Shown here one piece after another: positions 40,134-50,430 of a stretch of DNA of 64,000 bases. The position numbers and the translations under genes are program-made. The notes under the pieces were generated by a model. It did no database searches and was not told the origin of the DNA. It saw only the letters and a list, made by a program, of their open reading frames with translations. The stretch comes from Cylindrotheca closterium (taxonomy: Eukaryota > Bacillariophyta > Bacillariophyceae > Bacillariales > Bacillariaceae), in assembly GCA_933822405.4 (NCBI GenBank), contig CAKOGP040001847.1:124001-188000 (forward strand), given 5' to 3'. The number at the start of each line of letters is the position of its first letter. The first letter of the stretch is position 1.

Positions 40134-42208
40134 GGGACCACTAAAAATTGGCCCAAAATCCACCTTTTTGTGCATATTATATTCTAAAATAAAAGCACAC
40201 TAGAAATTCAAAATCGCATGTAGCTTTTTGACCCCAATAGCATCGTTTTTCCGTGGAAAAAATTCATTATATGACTTAAAAAATTGGCAAAACAAGAATG
40301 CGACTTAGTGTTAGATCTTGGTGCTCACACCTGCACGCAGAATTTGTAGTGTGTAAGTAGTATACACGTACGTGTACGTCGAACCCGCGAACATCAATTT
40401 TTTCTTCAACCGACAATGGTATATACCTTGAGTCCGAGAAAATCACCACCCTCTGCTCTGGAGGAAAACTCGTGGGTCGCGGACGTTCTCTGTATCGTGA
40501 CTATATCTATCTTGTGTGTATTAAGCGATATGGATGCATTTGCCCCTTTCACCTCTGAAATCGCTGCTAAAGATCCCCAACAAGGTCTGAAAACTACTTT
40601 TGAAGAGGTTTCGGCACGTCCACGAAGTCCCAAGGCAACATAGAGCTGGAATTTTCTGTGGAAGTTGCTTCTCTTATATTATACTAAAAGCAATGACACC
40701 ATTTTATATTCATTATCTGGGTTCCTACAGGACGATTTTCGACCGAGACCAGCATTGAGTTGCAAATTCATCGGTCAAAATGAAATTGCACGGCCTGGAA
40801 CCCATGAGAGGAGAAAGTGGAATCAGAGGTTGTGGCAAGCATAGTTAATACCTATATTACGTCGGGAGCGACGGTAATGATGTTGAATATTTTTTGCTGG
40901 GCCGCGATCACACAATAATCCACCGTGATTGTTTCTGTTGGTTGAGAAGACGTATTTGCCGAATGCGACTCATATCTAACATCACCATCAAGACAAGATC
41001 TACATGGAAACTCGTCCAACGACCAAAATTGACGATTTGGAGCACATCAAGGAACAATGATGGCATTGTTCCCCCCGTTTGGACAAACCGGTGGTGTGGG
41101 CGCCCAGAGAAGTAAAAACTGCCGAGCATGTTGTGGCAAGCGTATTTGGTAGATATTCTATGGCTGGAGCGGAGATTCATAATTACACTACAATCTACCC
41201 TGTTTTGTTCGACTGGTTCTGTTGGGTTACAGAACCTGGTCGTCAGAAAGTAAAGGGGGCAAAGGCCTCACATTCAACATGCGCTGCAAAGCTCCGCAGT
41301 GATCACACTTACTCAGAGATCCATTCGGTTGTGTCTTGTTTGGAATACTTGCTGAGATATTGAAATTCCAGTGTTTGGTGCTATATTTGTCGTCCATGGG
41401 TATGTATGAGAAGATTAGAGGCTTTGGAGTTGGCGTTTTCTAGAGGTAAAGGTTATTGAATAGCACTCACACTGCTTGGGGATCAATCCACGTTCATTAA
41501 AGATTGTGGCTGGAATAGTAGCCGAGTCGATACCCTGACACGATGGCACCAAGTTCAAAGTTGGTCAATAAATAGTAATCGAATTTGGGCGGTGGTTTGG
41601 AGTGCTGTGGCGGAAAAGAGATTCTAGGCTAGCATAAATTTTTAAATCCTTTCCTCTAGTATTTTTCATTTGACTTTGTGGATGGCCTTGAATATTATCG
41701 ATTCTATACGAGTATCTCTATTCAGAGTGGACGAAGCCCTAGCAAATACATATAATTAAGCTATTGCAGTGAAATTTATCTAAGAATGTAACCGCAACAA
41801 GGTCTGATGGTACGAGATCGGCCTCTTGCCTCTCTCTAGATTTTTTTCTTGTTAATCACATGAGCCGATTCAGTCAAAGTATCTAACAGCTGATTTTTAT
41901 TTTTGCCGTTACGAGATGTTGGTTGGTGTAGTTGAGGCCCTCTATCACCTCCTTCAGACCTATAATTGCTCAAAAGGCATATGCAAAGTACATTCTAGGC
42001 TACGGTAAAGGTTCTAGCCTAATGTTTTTTTTTCTTCGCCATAATCCTCCAAATCCCAGCACTTTCTTGGCGATACATTCTCCAATGCTGCACATCACAC
42101 ACCATCCGTGTCTATATACCGGTAGTGAATCTTTCATCTTGACACTTGACGCTGGTTGTCTTCTTTCGTTTGATCAACAACGTGAAGGACAATAATGATG
42201 GTCTTCTG
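40134..42208. other. Spacer between the duplicated blocks, possible insertion
   Basis: About 2.07 kb with no convincing gene. The sequence CATTCTCCAATGCTGCACATCA at about 42078 recurs (one base different) at about 46499, only about 160 bases after the end of the second decayed LRR fragment. So about 1.9 kb of this spacer (roughly 40134-42070) may be inserted DNA. A weak open frame at 41079-41363 preceded by an in-frame stop could be decayed coding sequence, but I recognise no transposase or terminal repeats. TACCGGTA occurs at 42117-42124. Confidence 0.45.
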
Positions 42209-42417
42209 TAAGCAGATAGACAGAATGTTCAATAAATATGTAGGACGATACGATTACAGTAGGACTACTGAAGGTACTGTACTTTTTATCAATGTTCTGC
42301 AAATATTTGCCCTACATGGAAATGCTTCATTTGGAAGACTCCTGACGGAATTTAAATGATGCGCCTTTGTCTATTCTTTCTCTTTTCGGAGGTAATATAC
42401 TCTGTTTGGGAATGACG

Positions 42418-45060
42418 CTACTGATTGGAAGCGCAACAATAGGCACCTGCTGTTCCATCATTGTCCCCAACATTCAAACCACGAGGTCCACAACCAACCG
42501 GGTTGCTACCGCTACTCCAAAGTCCCCAAAGGGTATCTAGCCAGCCATATGCACAGTAGTCTGCTCCCTCGATTTGCTGAGGCGTACAGAGGACCAATCC
42601 TTCGTCTGCACAAGCAGCTCTAGCCTCTTCCCGTGTATCGTAAATGTACGAGAAATCTCGAGGCAAGTACAACGGTCGCCCGCAGCAGTACGCTCCGGCA
42701 AACTCGCGGTCCACCCACTCTACAAAGCCGGGAGTAGTACGGCACCCTGGTCTAGGGTTGGAGATCCAATATCCTACTGCATCCGTCATCCACCCAGCCG
42801 CGCAAATGTCGCCATTTTCAATGGCGATCATTGGGCAAAGATCGAGTCCAATCGCGGCACAGCCTGCTGCGGCAGCTTCGCGGGTGCCAAATTCATATGG
42901 GTCGGAGAAATCGTTCGTGTGGTACAAAACATAAGTCGAAGAAGTGAATTGATTTCCAAACGGTTCGTTGACGGAAGGATTGGAACTGGGTGCCAAAGTA
43001 GGACTATTTGATGCCACCTCCGTGGGTTCATGGGTCGGCCCAAAGGTTGGCGGAGTTGTAGATGGAGCTGCAGATTCAGCAACAGATGGACTTGAGGATG
43101 GCATTCCTGATTGCGCAATGGAAGGTGATACAGAGGACGTCTTGGATGGGCTTAGTGTTGGCCCTTTTGTCGGGGCAAAAGTGGGTGTTGGTGTTGGAAG
43201 TGGCGTTGCGTCTACAACCGGAGCAAATGTTGGACTGGAAGTCGTGGGCACAGGAGTCGGTAGAATAGTTGGTTCTGGAGTTGATAGTACAGTTGGTGCA
43301 ACTGTCGGCGATCCAGTTGGTTCCTCAGTGGTTGGAAAGGTCACTGGGGCAGTAGTTGGGTCTGTGGACGGAGATTCCGTGGGAAACAAGGTCGGATTCT
43401 CGCTGGACACTACCGTAGGCGTCGAGCTTGGAGCCAATGTAATGGTTCCAGAGGCGACCGTCACGATAAATATCTGCAAAAACGGTGATTGCAATGACAA
43501 CTTGCTTGTCAAGAGACCTTCTGGTCCCAAGACTTGAAGGATTAGGCTGACCAAATCAAAAGGTCGCTCTGACCCCCGTACGTACATGTCGAGTTTTACC
43601 GATACGTGGAGACAGTTCGGCTCGGTGCTTCTGGTGCAAGGTGTGTCTTGTCCGACCTGTACCAAAACTTTGCCATTTGCAATTGTGTAAGGGGAAGACA
43701 CTAGTTGGCGTCCTCGTACCCGACGACTGGCAGAAGCGCAGCCAATGAGTTCGGGCATGAGCATTTCTTGGAGTCTCTCTTGGAGTGCACCACGCACAAT
43801 CTCGGAGTCCACTGGAGTGGACAACACGACATCCATTGGAATATTGAAAGTCTGCAAGTTGAGGTTCTCTTGACCAACCAAGTCATCTCCATTCGACACC
43901 GCAACACAGTCTTCTTCAGACGGAGGTTCGTATATCAAGGTTTCCGTTGGAGTACTAGACGGAAACGCGGATGGAAGAAAAGTAGGAGATGTTGTTGGTC
44001 TCTCCGTTTCTTCCGGGACTGGCCGTGCTGCTTCACCGTTGGCAGGTAAAGCAGTCTCATTATTCGACTGTGTCGCAAAGAAGATTCCCACTCCGGCACC
44101 TGCGATTATGAAAAGAGCTGCAATCCAGAATGCACCCTTGCAATAGAACGGTTTGGGTGGTGGACTGGTCATGATGGGTTCCTCTTCTGGTCTTGTTGTT
44201 GGTGGTATTATTAGCGGTGCTTCCTTAGATTGAACTACTTCTTCTTCGTCGACTGCTGTAGCAACGATGGCATCGTCGCCTTCTACAAGGCTACCTGCCA
44301 GAGTAGTCGTTTCAGGTTCCGGCTTGAGCGAAATCTCTGGTTCTTTTGGTTTCGAGTCAGCATCCATTTTCTCTCGCATTCTCCTTGACGCCGACGAAGA
44401 TGATGGAACCGCTCCAGCTTTTGTGTGCTTCGACGGCGAGCATAATGGACTCGCTCCAGCAGATGATGAAACCGCCCCAGCTTTTGTGTGCCTCGACGAC
44501 GAGCCACTCTCCTTGTTTCGTCTGCGCCGGTCGCCTTCGTCGTCGTTGTATTCTTGGACGACACCGGGGGCAGATGCTCTTGTGTTGGGCCGTACACGAT
44601 GTTTTGCCTTGCTGTCTCGGTCTCTTGCTGATTTTGACAGCGAATCGTTAGAATCTGCCGACCGGCTTCTCGAAGACTTGGCTCTCTGTTTGGCATCTCG
44701 GTCCATCTGCTGGCGAGATTTGGAAGGAGATTTGGAAGCAGTGGACGAGGGCTTGCGAGCTCTACTTTTGGCCTCACGATCAGCCTCTTCTCGAGCGGAG
44801 GGTTTACTTTCTTTGTTTGTTTCGACAATGTCACGAGACGCCTCTCGCCCTTTTCTCTCTTGATCAGGCTCATCTCGATCAGCGGAAGGGCGACGGCTCG
44901 GCTTTGTCTCATCTCGATCGGCAGAACGGCGACGACTCGGCTTTGCCTCATTTCGATCAGAGGAACGGCGACGACTGGGCTTTCTTTGTTTGCCTCTTTC
45001 ACGGTGACGAGAACTTTCTGGTCTTTTGCTCTCTTGTTTGGTTTCATCCGCGTCTTGCAT
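42418..45060 (-). CDS. Link-like module membrane protein D (two modules)
   Basis: A protein of 880 residues, starting at the ATG at 45060 (MQDADETKQESKR) by comparison with A and C; the 81 upstream codons in frame are not conserved. Layout: cytoplasmic charged part with three 13-residue repeats and about two 21-residue repeats; membrane helix about 310-330 (FWIAALFIIAGAGVGIFF); conserved ectodomain about 387-537; Pro/Ser/Thr linker about 547-699; two six-cysteine Link-like modules up to the C-terminus (CAAGWMTDAVGYWISNPRPGC, then CAYGWLDTLWGLWSSGSNPVGC). It differs from C in the ectodomain (for example GCASASRRVRGRQ instead of GCFFDTRRVRGRQ) and in the modules but not in the linker. The second module is closer to those of gene A (WSSGSNPxGCGxRGL), which suggests exchange within the array. 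Confidence 0.82.
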   Translation of the reverse strand: MQDADETKQESKRPESSRHRERGKQRKPSRRRSSDRNEAKPSRRRSADRDETKPSRRPSADRDEPDQERKGREASRDIVETNKESKPSAREEADREAKSRARKPSSTASKSPSKSRQQMDRDAKQRAKSSRSRSADSNDSLSKSARDRDSKAKHRVRPNTRASAPGVVQEYNDDEGDRRRRNKESGSSSRHTKAGAVSSSAGASPLCSPSKHTKAGAVPSSSSASRRMREKMDADSKPKEPEISLKPEPETTTLAGSLVEGDDAIVATAVDEEEVVQSKEAPLIIPPTTRPEEEPIMTSPPPKPFYCKGAFWIAALFIIAGAGVGIFFATQSNNETALPANGEAARPVPEETERPTTSPTFLPSAFPSSTPTETLIYEPPSEEDCVAVSNGDDLVGQENLNLQTFNIPMDVVLSTPVDSEIVRGALQERLQEMLMPELIGCASASRRVRGRQLVSSPYTIANGKVLVQVGQDTPCTRSTEPNCLHVSVKLDMYVRGSERPFDLVSLILQVLGPEGLLTSKLSLQSPFLQIFIVTVASGTITLAPSSTPTVVSSENPTLFPTESPSTDPTTAPVTFPTTEEPTGSPTVAPTVLSTPEPTILPTPVPTTSSPTFAPVVDATPLPTPTPTFAPTKGPTLSPSKTSSVSPSIAQSGMPSSSPSVAESAAPSTTPPTFGPTHEPTEVASNSPTLAPSSNPSVNEPFGNQFTSSTYVLYHTNDFSDPYEFGTREAAAAGCAAIGLDLCPMIAIENGDICAAGWMTDAVGYWISNPRPGCRTTPGFVEWVDREFAGAYCCGRPLYLPRDFSYIYDTREEARAACADEGLVLCTPQQIEGADYCAYGWLDTLWGLWSSGSNPVGCGPRGLNVGDNDGTAGAYCCASNQ

Positions 45061-45599
45061 CTTTTTCAGTGTTCTGTTGACTCTGTGTGTGTGTGTTTGG
45101 TCTTTTTTATTACCTGTACCTACGGTGAGTGCCTCTGTGACCATTGGATGATTGATTCTACCAGGGGCCGGTACACTGTTTCGTATGCTTGCGTGTACAG
45201 GATGATGGACACTACTGTTAGTTCTAAAGCAGTCTTCCATTTTTAAGAATGACTGTTTTTGGTGGCAATTCGTTTTCAGAATCTTGATCATAAACGGAGC
45301 CACTGATTTTCTAATTATAGGAGGGACTTTCTATAAGTGCTATTGCGTCTAAAATGCTACCTCTGGCAGTTGCAGTTTCTGAGCTCGCTCGTGCATGAAG
45401 GTTTGCACCATCTTCAATATCTGATGGTTGAAGTAAATACGGCACACCAGTATCATCTCTCATCAAAAGCTATTGTATTGCCTCGTGCAGGTATCTGATA
45501 ATGTTTACTTCTCAGCATGTGAGGGTCTCATTATGACCGGCAAATGCTTATCATAAAATGGACGTAGCACAGTGTACCTGCGTATCTTCAACGACTACC
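45061..45599. promoter_or_regulatory. Upstream region of gene D
   Basis: About 540 bases; shares patches with the region upstream of gene C and includes a short GT-type microsatellite near 45082-45095. No gene seen. Confidence 0.45.
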
Positions 45600-46341
45600 G
45601 GAGAGCACGAAGTGTGAAACAAGTGAATATCAAGATCAAGTCGAAGGAAGTATTGTGCTTCCTCTCCAGAATGGCAAAAACATAATCTTTCTTGCCCAAC
45701 CTGCCCACCAAGTGCGATACAAACCAGGCAACGGCGACTGGCGACTTGCAGATGGTAGTAACGAAGCGGAAGCGGAGCCACCCTTCTATTTTGGGTTGGT
45801 GGTGAAAACGAAAGATACAGTATACAGTATGTGTACCGAAGCAGAGATTCATCCAAAGGTCTTTCAAGCATGTTCTTGGGCTGTCGGTTATCCAATGGGA
45901 TCCTTTGACCTGCCAAGACAGAGGCTAGAGTACCTTTCCCATTTCCTTTTCCTATGGCCCATGTCAAGATATCTTTTGGTCTCGATCGCCGGCTTGTGTT
46001 CCCGATTCATTCCTCTGCTTGGGTAGACTGGCAATGAACAAGTCGCCACACTCTTTGAAAATGGGGAACATGGGATGTTGGCAGATTATGGTATGAGTTG
46101 TTGTACGGGTACATCTCCACCCTCCAGTGCAACGCTGTGCTAAAGCAATTCAGAAAAGATGTGCAATTGCCTTTAAAGAAATGAAAAAGCATGGGAGGTA
46201 GTGGAAAAGATTATAGATCCTCTCAGCAAGCGGCCGCGCCAATATCACCGAGATACCATACTTCTCAGCAAACTTGTGAATGATGTAGCATGAATATAAC
46301 ATAAATAGTTCTTGTTGTAGTCTGGCGATTGGTCGATAGCG
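45600..46341 (+). pseudogene. Decayed LRR-protein fragment, copy 2
   Basis: The clearer of the two fragments. From about 45622 it reads like the gene at 1210-2724 (QVEGSIVLPLQNGKNIIF against QVEGSIVIPLQNGKHIIL) through ADGS, and keeps DNA matches such as TTGGTCTCGATCGCCGGC (near 45978, compare 1515) up to GTAGACTGG. Directly after that, at about 46035, the sequence jumps to the C-terminal part (GAACAAGTCGCCACACTCT, compare 2488) and follows it to the end. So the whole leucine-rich repeat region, about 900 bases, is deleted. Frameshifts and a stop at 46024-46026 also break it. Confidence 0.8.
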
Positions 46342-46889
46342 ATAATATAGCTGGGAACACGTGAAGCAAGCACATTCGGTACCAGGGTACTTGGCAGTGC
46401 AGCATACTGTATACCGGTAGTATCAAGTATTTTCAGCATTTTGGTACCGGTAGTGTTAGCATGGCGGTGCGTACCTCGTACGTGTCGTAAGTGATCACAT
46501 TCTCCAATGCTACACATCACCTAAATGCGAACCATCCGCCACTCGGCGAAATTTCGCCGTGACACCTCTGACAAGACCTGTGTCTTCTTTTTTCTTTGTT
46601 AGTTTGTCTGATCGAATGCTGCCACATGCCATGTCATAGTGCCCTTCCCAATAACGCAACTCCGGGGTAACAGAATTCTTTTTGTATCGTCACGATGGGG
46701 GCCACCAACAAGAGCAGAAGCACAAGGTTGCTTGGTTGGTTCGTCAATTGGTCCTTGGCTAGGATTCGTTTGCTTCTTTTGAGAACAATTAAGCCAAGCG
46801 ACAGACAACACCAAGTGATAGAACACCAAACAAGACATTGTTCAAATTCAAATAACTCCCACTGGTTCGCAACCTACTGTTACCGGATA
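46342..46889. other. Intergenic with TACCGGTA motifs
   Basis: About 550 bases. Contains TACCGGTA at 46412-46419 and 46445-46452, plus GGTACC-like half sites. The right end must hold the promoter of the small gene starting at 46890. No gene is seen. Confidence 0.45.
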
Positions 46890-47288
46890 ATGCCCAGTTT
46901 TCTCAGTCGAAAACTTTTACCGCAACAGCAGCCATCCCGAAAGACTGTTTCCTCTACGGCGAGACCTACCGATGAAATTGTCATTCACTTCGAAACTACC
47001 AAGTCCTGCTGTTCCTCCAGCGTGTCCTATCCTTCCAGTTCTGCAAAAGTGCTAATGACTACCAACAAAAGCAGCACTCAATCCCAGAACACAAGATCTA
47101 CTTCTTCCTGGAGTACTACAGCCACTTCTTCTACAACCGCCTCCTTTCTTTGTGGGACTCCGACTACGAATACGAATAGTAGTAGTAGCAGTCCTGTCTC
47201 ACATGTCGGAATCCTGCATACAGGCAGTGTTGACGAGAGCATCACCGAAGAAGATGAATGGGGATTCTTTGTGGATTATGGCGATTGA
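46890..47288 (+). CDS. Small Ser/Thr-rich protein of unknown function
   Basis: A protein of 132 residues from the ATG at 46890 (MPSFLSRKLLPQQQPSRK). A longer frame from 46695 exists, but its extra N-terminus has no coding character. The middle is very rich in Ser and Thr (for example SSTTASFLCGTPTTNT), and the C-terminus is acidic and ends EEDEWGFFVDYGD. I recall acidic DEWGxF(V) endings from other small diatom proteins, which makes a real gene more likely. There is no membrane segment. The function is unknown. Confidence 0.5.
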   Translation: MPSFLSRKLLPQQQPSRKTVSSTARPTDEIVIHFETTKSCCSSSVSYPSSSAKVLMTTNKSSTQSQNTRSTSSWSTTATSSTTASFLCGTPTTNTNSSSSSPVSHVGILHTGSVDESITEEDEWGFFVDYGD

Positions 47289-47961
47289 TGGCTGACCACC
47301 AATCTGCTGTCCACCCACTGTACCATTCTTTTCTGTCTACTATTATATTATACATTTTACATTGGGAGAGAGATTTTGAGAAACTCTTTTGCCACACTTT
47401 TGGCAATCTCTTTCCCCATGATCTCCATTTTTTGCATATTGTACTCACATGCACACATATACACATACACACAACCAATCCTCACGACATACATAGATAT
47501 AGGATACATTAGTATTTTTTTTAAAATTATTGATGCAATCTCTGATTTTAAAAATAGCATTCGTTCAAGGGACAATTGGATGTTCCCAAGATCAAAGGAT
47601 GTAGTTGGGTAAAGATAATATAAGGAATCTTTATTATTAATATTCCTACGAATATATATAGGACTATATATACTTCACAAAAAGAAGTAATGTGCTACAC
47701 TAGTACGCAAGTGTGTGTGTTCGTGTGTGTGCGTGTTGATATCGAATAAGATTTGCTTCCGATGAAAGCAGTCCCTTGAAGCAATGCAGGAATGACTAAA
47801 CTGAACGATGCAATCGAGAGAGGCATAGTGTTCAGACTCAACCTACAATTGAAGGGGGAACTTTCTCAGTGGACAGCAGTTGTGGGTAGCTGTGGAAAAA
47901 AGGTAGCTATAGAAGGATGGTAGCTGTGGTGGATAGGTATCCAGAATGAAGTAGCAGGACA
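47289..47961. other. Intergenic, convergent 3' ends
   Basis: About 670 AT-rich bases with a GT-type microsatellite at about 47709-47738. Short frames have biased composition and no domain. Nothing else recognised. Confidence 0.5.
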
Positions 47962-50430
47962 TCATGAAACCGAGTCCATTTCGTCGGCTTCACTCGCCAC
48001 GCGCATGGGTAATTTCAGTGCCACGTCCAGCGACGCGGAGGTCCGATTGGAGCAATAGGATTGCGCAGATATACTTTGCTCGGATACCGCCAATCGATCA
48101 ACTAGTGGCGGTCGCATATTGTCAAGGGGTCGCCTATTGACAAAGGGGGGCTTGAGTTCAGAGGACCACATGTCTGACGATTCCGATACCTCTGGGTCTT
48201 TGGCAACGGAAAGACTACCTGTCATGCTAATGGAATTGTGCTTGCTTCTCCGTGGATCAGCTTCTTGTGAGCTGGCCATTTCTTCAGATTGATCAATCAT
48301 CTCGGTAGACTCGTCAACAATTTCCTCGGATTCTTCCACTAGCACAAGCTCATCGTCAGAAATGAGACGAGTTGGTTTATCCAAACCAGCAGTGATTTCC
48401 AATGGAGGCTCGAGGAGCTGCCATCGGTCCATGTTGGCATTCAGCTTTTTGATGGATGGTTTGGCCGAGGAGTCATGGCGGATTTCGAATGAGTCGTTAT
48501 TGTCTGAAGTACTACGAGACCCAGAGGATTTCCGATTCTCGCCCACCTCGTCGATCGCTGGAAGGTCTTCCATGTTGAATGCCATGTCGGATGAGCACCG
48601 CCTAGGTGAACTTGGCAGACCTTCGTCATCACTAATCCTGTTTATTGGGCCCCATCGATTAGCGTCATTGTCTCCGGCAGATAGATCCTCTTCCATTACT
48701 ACTCCATCTCGCTGATGCTTCGATTCCTGTCGGTGCGGAAACTTGATGGGCGAATCATGACCACCACTACGACAACGTTGGGCCACTGATTTCATTCGGT
48801 CTACCGGCAATGGACTTTTCGAAAAGGAGGCGAGGGAGGTCTGAGTTGCGGAAAAGGAGTTGGAGGAAGATCGTCGATTCTTGGAGGTCAAATCGCCAGA
48901 ACTGTCTTGGATATCCAGACAAGAAGAGCTTCCAGTTCCCTTGTTGGACGAATATCGTTGTGGCGCACCCATGGCCTCTTGTAAGACTTCTGGAGCGCCC
49001 CATCGTTCTTTGTCATCGACATTCTCCACAAAATCGCCCTGACTGGCTGTAATGGAAGACATGAAGCTTCGTTTCAAGCGTGCAAAGAGTGGGTCCTTAT
49101 TCTGTTCCGAAGTTTTGGTCCTTGGAGTGTTGGCGGTTGGTCGCTTTGATGCAACACGAGCACCTGTATCGATAGCTCCCTCCGCGACCATTGGTTTTGT
49201 CTCTCCCAACACCGAAATCATCATGGATTCAAACATTCGTTCGTTCGGATTAAGCTGTCTTCGTTTCAAGAATTTGGGCCTTATATAGACAAACATGTTC
49301 AAGAGTCCTTGAAGTGGCAAGAACCAAGCCTGCAAGACCAGCAAAACGTAATTGTTGGCGGCCAGTTTGTCTTCGTACGAACCCGCATAGGCTTCCACCA
49401 ACCGCAAGGTCACGGTCCAAAGCATACACAGCAGGTAGCTTCCCACGAATAGCAATGCTTGCGATCGAACCAATTTCAATCGAGCCAATTGGGTATCACC
49501 TTCTTGTGGGACTCGATCCATCTCTAGTGGTGCGACACTTGCTCCAGACCCTCCTCCTGTATTGGGCTTTTCGTGATTATCCAGATGCAGGGAGGAAGAC
49601 TCCAAACTGTAGCTTTCGTCGTCGTCATCATTTACAACACCAAGTTCGGCTTCAGCGGCTGCTTTGAGTTCCGTTGGGCTTTTCCTTGCAGGCCTGGACC
49701 TTGTCTGGCGCCAAACATGAATGCAAATTACCACATTGTTGCCAGCCAAGGAAAATAGGGCAACAATATACCACATTCCCGCAAAGGCCCACGCTATTTT
49801 GGGTGATATACAGGCTTCTCCCGATGCACCAGGCCCATCCAAGAGGACTGTCCCACACTTTTCTGGGTAATTGTTCACCCAACAAGCATTGGATAGTTCT
49901 GGTTCCGAATAAACTCCCATAAAGGCTCCAAACAATCCCGTGATCAAAGGATACCCAATACTGAGTATATGCATAAACGGTTCGATGCATTTGGAAATCT
50001 TTTCGTTGCTAATTCCAAACCTGGCAATACACAAAAAGTAAAAACTGAGCATCGTGTTGTAGATGATGGTAGCATTCGAGAACTGCATGAGGAAACCAGC
50101 GAGAGTGCAGGTTTCATCGTTTCCAGACGCTAATATTCGATGGGAAGTGTCCTGGGGCATTAGAAAGATGCTGCCGGCAAGCGTTATAGAATAGATGATA
50201 TCGCATACGCTCATGGCAATCAAGAGTCGATTGTAAGGCGTTCGCTTCTTGGACTTGTTATTTTGCGTTTGAAAGTTCATCCGGATGATGCAAACGCTTC
50301 CAAAGATGCTTAAAAGCGAGGCCGGTATTGGCAGTAGAGAAAGCACATAATCTTGAGCATCTGATAGAGAAGGAAAATCTTGTGATGTGTTTTCTATTGA
50401 TGCTTGTAAGGACGATGATGATGATTCCAT
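47962..50430 (-). CDS. Seven-helix receptor-like protein (GPCR fold) with a long cytoplasmic tail
   Basis: A protein of 822 residues from the ATG at 50430 (MESSSSSLQAS). Residues 30-390 hold seven membrane helices, including SLLPIPASLLSIFGSVCII, NRLLIAMSVCDIIYSITLAG, ATIIYNTMLSFYFLCIARFG, YPLITGLFGAFMG, IAWAFAGMWYIVALFSLAGNN, LLFVGSYLLCMLWTVTL and LPLQGLLNMFVYIRP. A Cys before helix 3 (DETCTL) and one or more in extracellular loop 2 (SNACWVN) could form the usual disulfide. The layout recalls the rhodopsin-like/cAMP-receptor-like receptors of protists; no exact DRY or NPxxY is seen, though NMFVYIRPKF is a plausible counterpart. The third cytoplasmic loop is about 85 residues. The tail (about 430 residues) is Ser-rich and acidic, fit for phosphorylation. 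Ligand and G-protein coupling are unknown. Confidence 0.78.
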   Translation of the reverse strand: MESSSSSLQASIENTSQDFPSLSDAQDYVLSLLPIPASLLSIFGSVCIIRMNFQTQNNKSKKRTPYNRLLIAMSVCDIIYSITLAGSIFLMPQDTSHRILASGNDETCTLAGFLMQFSNATIIYNTMLSFYFLCIARFGISNEKISKCIEPFMHILSIGYPLITGLFGAFMGVYSEPELSNACWVNNYPEKCGTVLLDGPGASGEACISPKIAWAFAGMWYIVALFSLAGNNVVICIHVWRQTRSRPARKSPTELKAAAEAELGVVNDDDDESYSLESSSLHLDNHEKPNTGGGSGASVAPLEMDRVPQEGDTQLARLKLVRSQALLFVGSYLLCMLWTVTLRLVEAYAGSYEDKLAANNYVLLVLQAWFLPLQGLLNMFVYIRPKFLKRRQLNPNERMFESMMISVLGETKPMVAEGAIDTGARVASKRPTANTPRTKTSEQNKDPLFARLKRSFMSSITASQGDFVENVDDKERWGAPEVLQEAMGAPQRYSSNKGTGSSSCLDIQDSSGDLTSKNRRSSSNSFSATQTSLASFSKSPLPVDRMKSVAQRCRSGGHDSPIKFPHRQESKHQRDGVVMEEDLSAGDNDANRWGPINRISDDEGLPSSPRRCSSDMAFNMEDLPAIDEVGENRKSSGSRSTSDNNDSFEIRHDSSAKPSIKKLNANMDRWQLLEPPLEITAGLDKPTRLISDDELVLVEESEEIVDESTEMIDQSEEMASSQEADPRRSKHNSISMTGSLSVAKDPEVSESSDMWSSELKPPFVNRRPLDNMRPPLVDRLAVSEQSISAQSYCSNRTSASLDVALKLPMRVASEADEMDSVS

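Larger units (their letters stand above)
42209..46341. repeat. Duplicated block, copy 2
   Basis: Second copy of the block described for 35785-40133, with gene D and the second decayed LRR fragment in the same order and orientation. Confidence 0.8.

Noticed and set aside
40416..40643. Rightward frame of 75 codons in the spacer between duplicated blocks
   Set aside because: Composition and lack of any recognisable motif do not support a gene.
41079..41363. Frame of 94 codons suspected to be a transposase remnant
   Set aside because: An in-frame stop precedes it and I could not match it to any transposase motif; kept only as part of a possible insertion.
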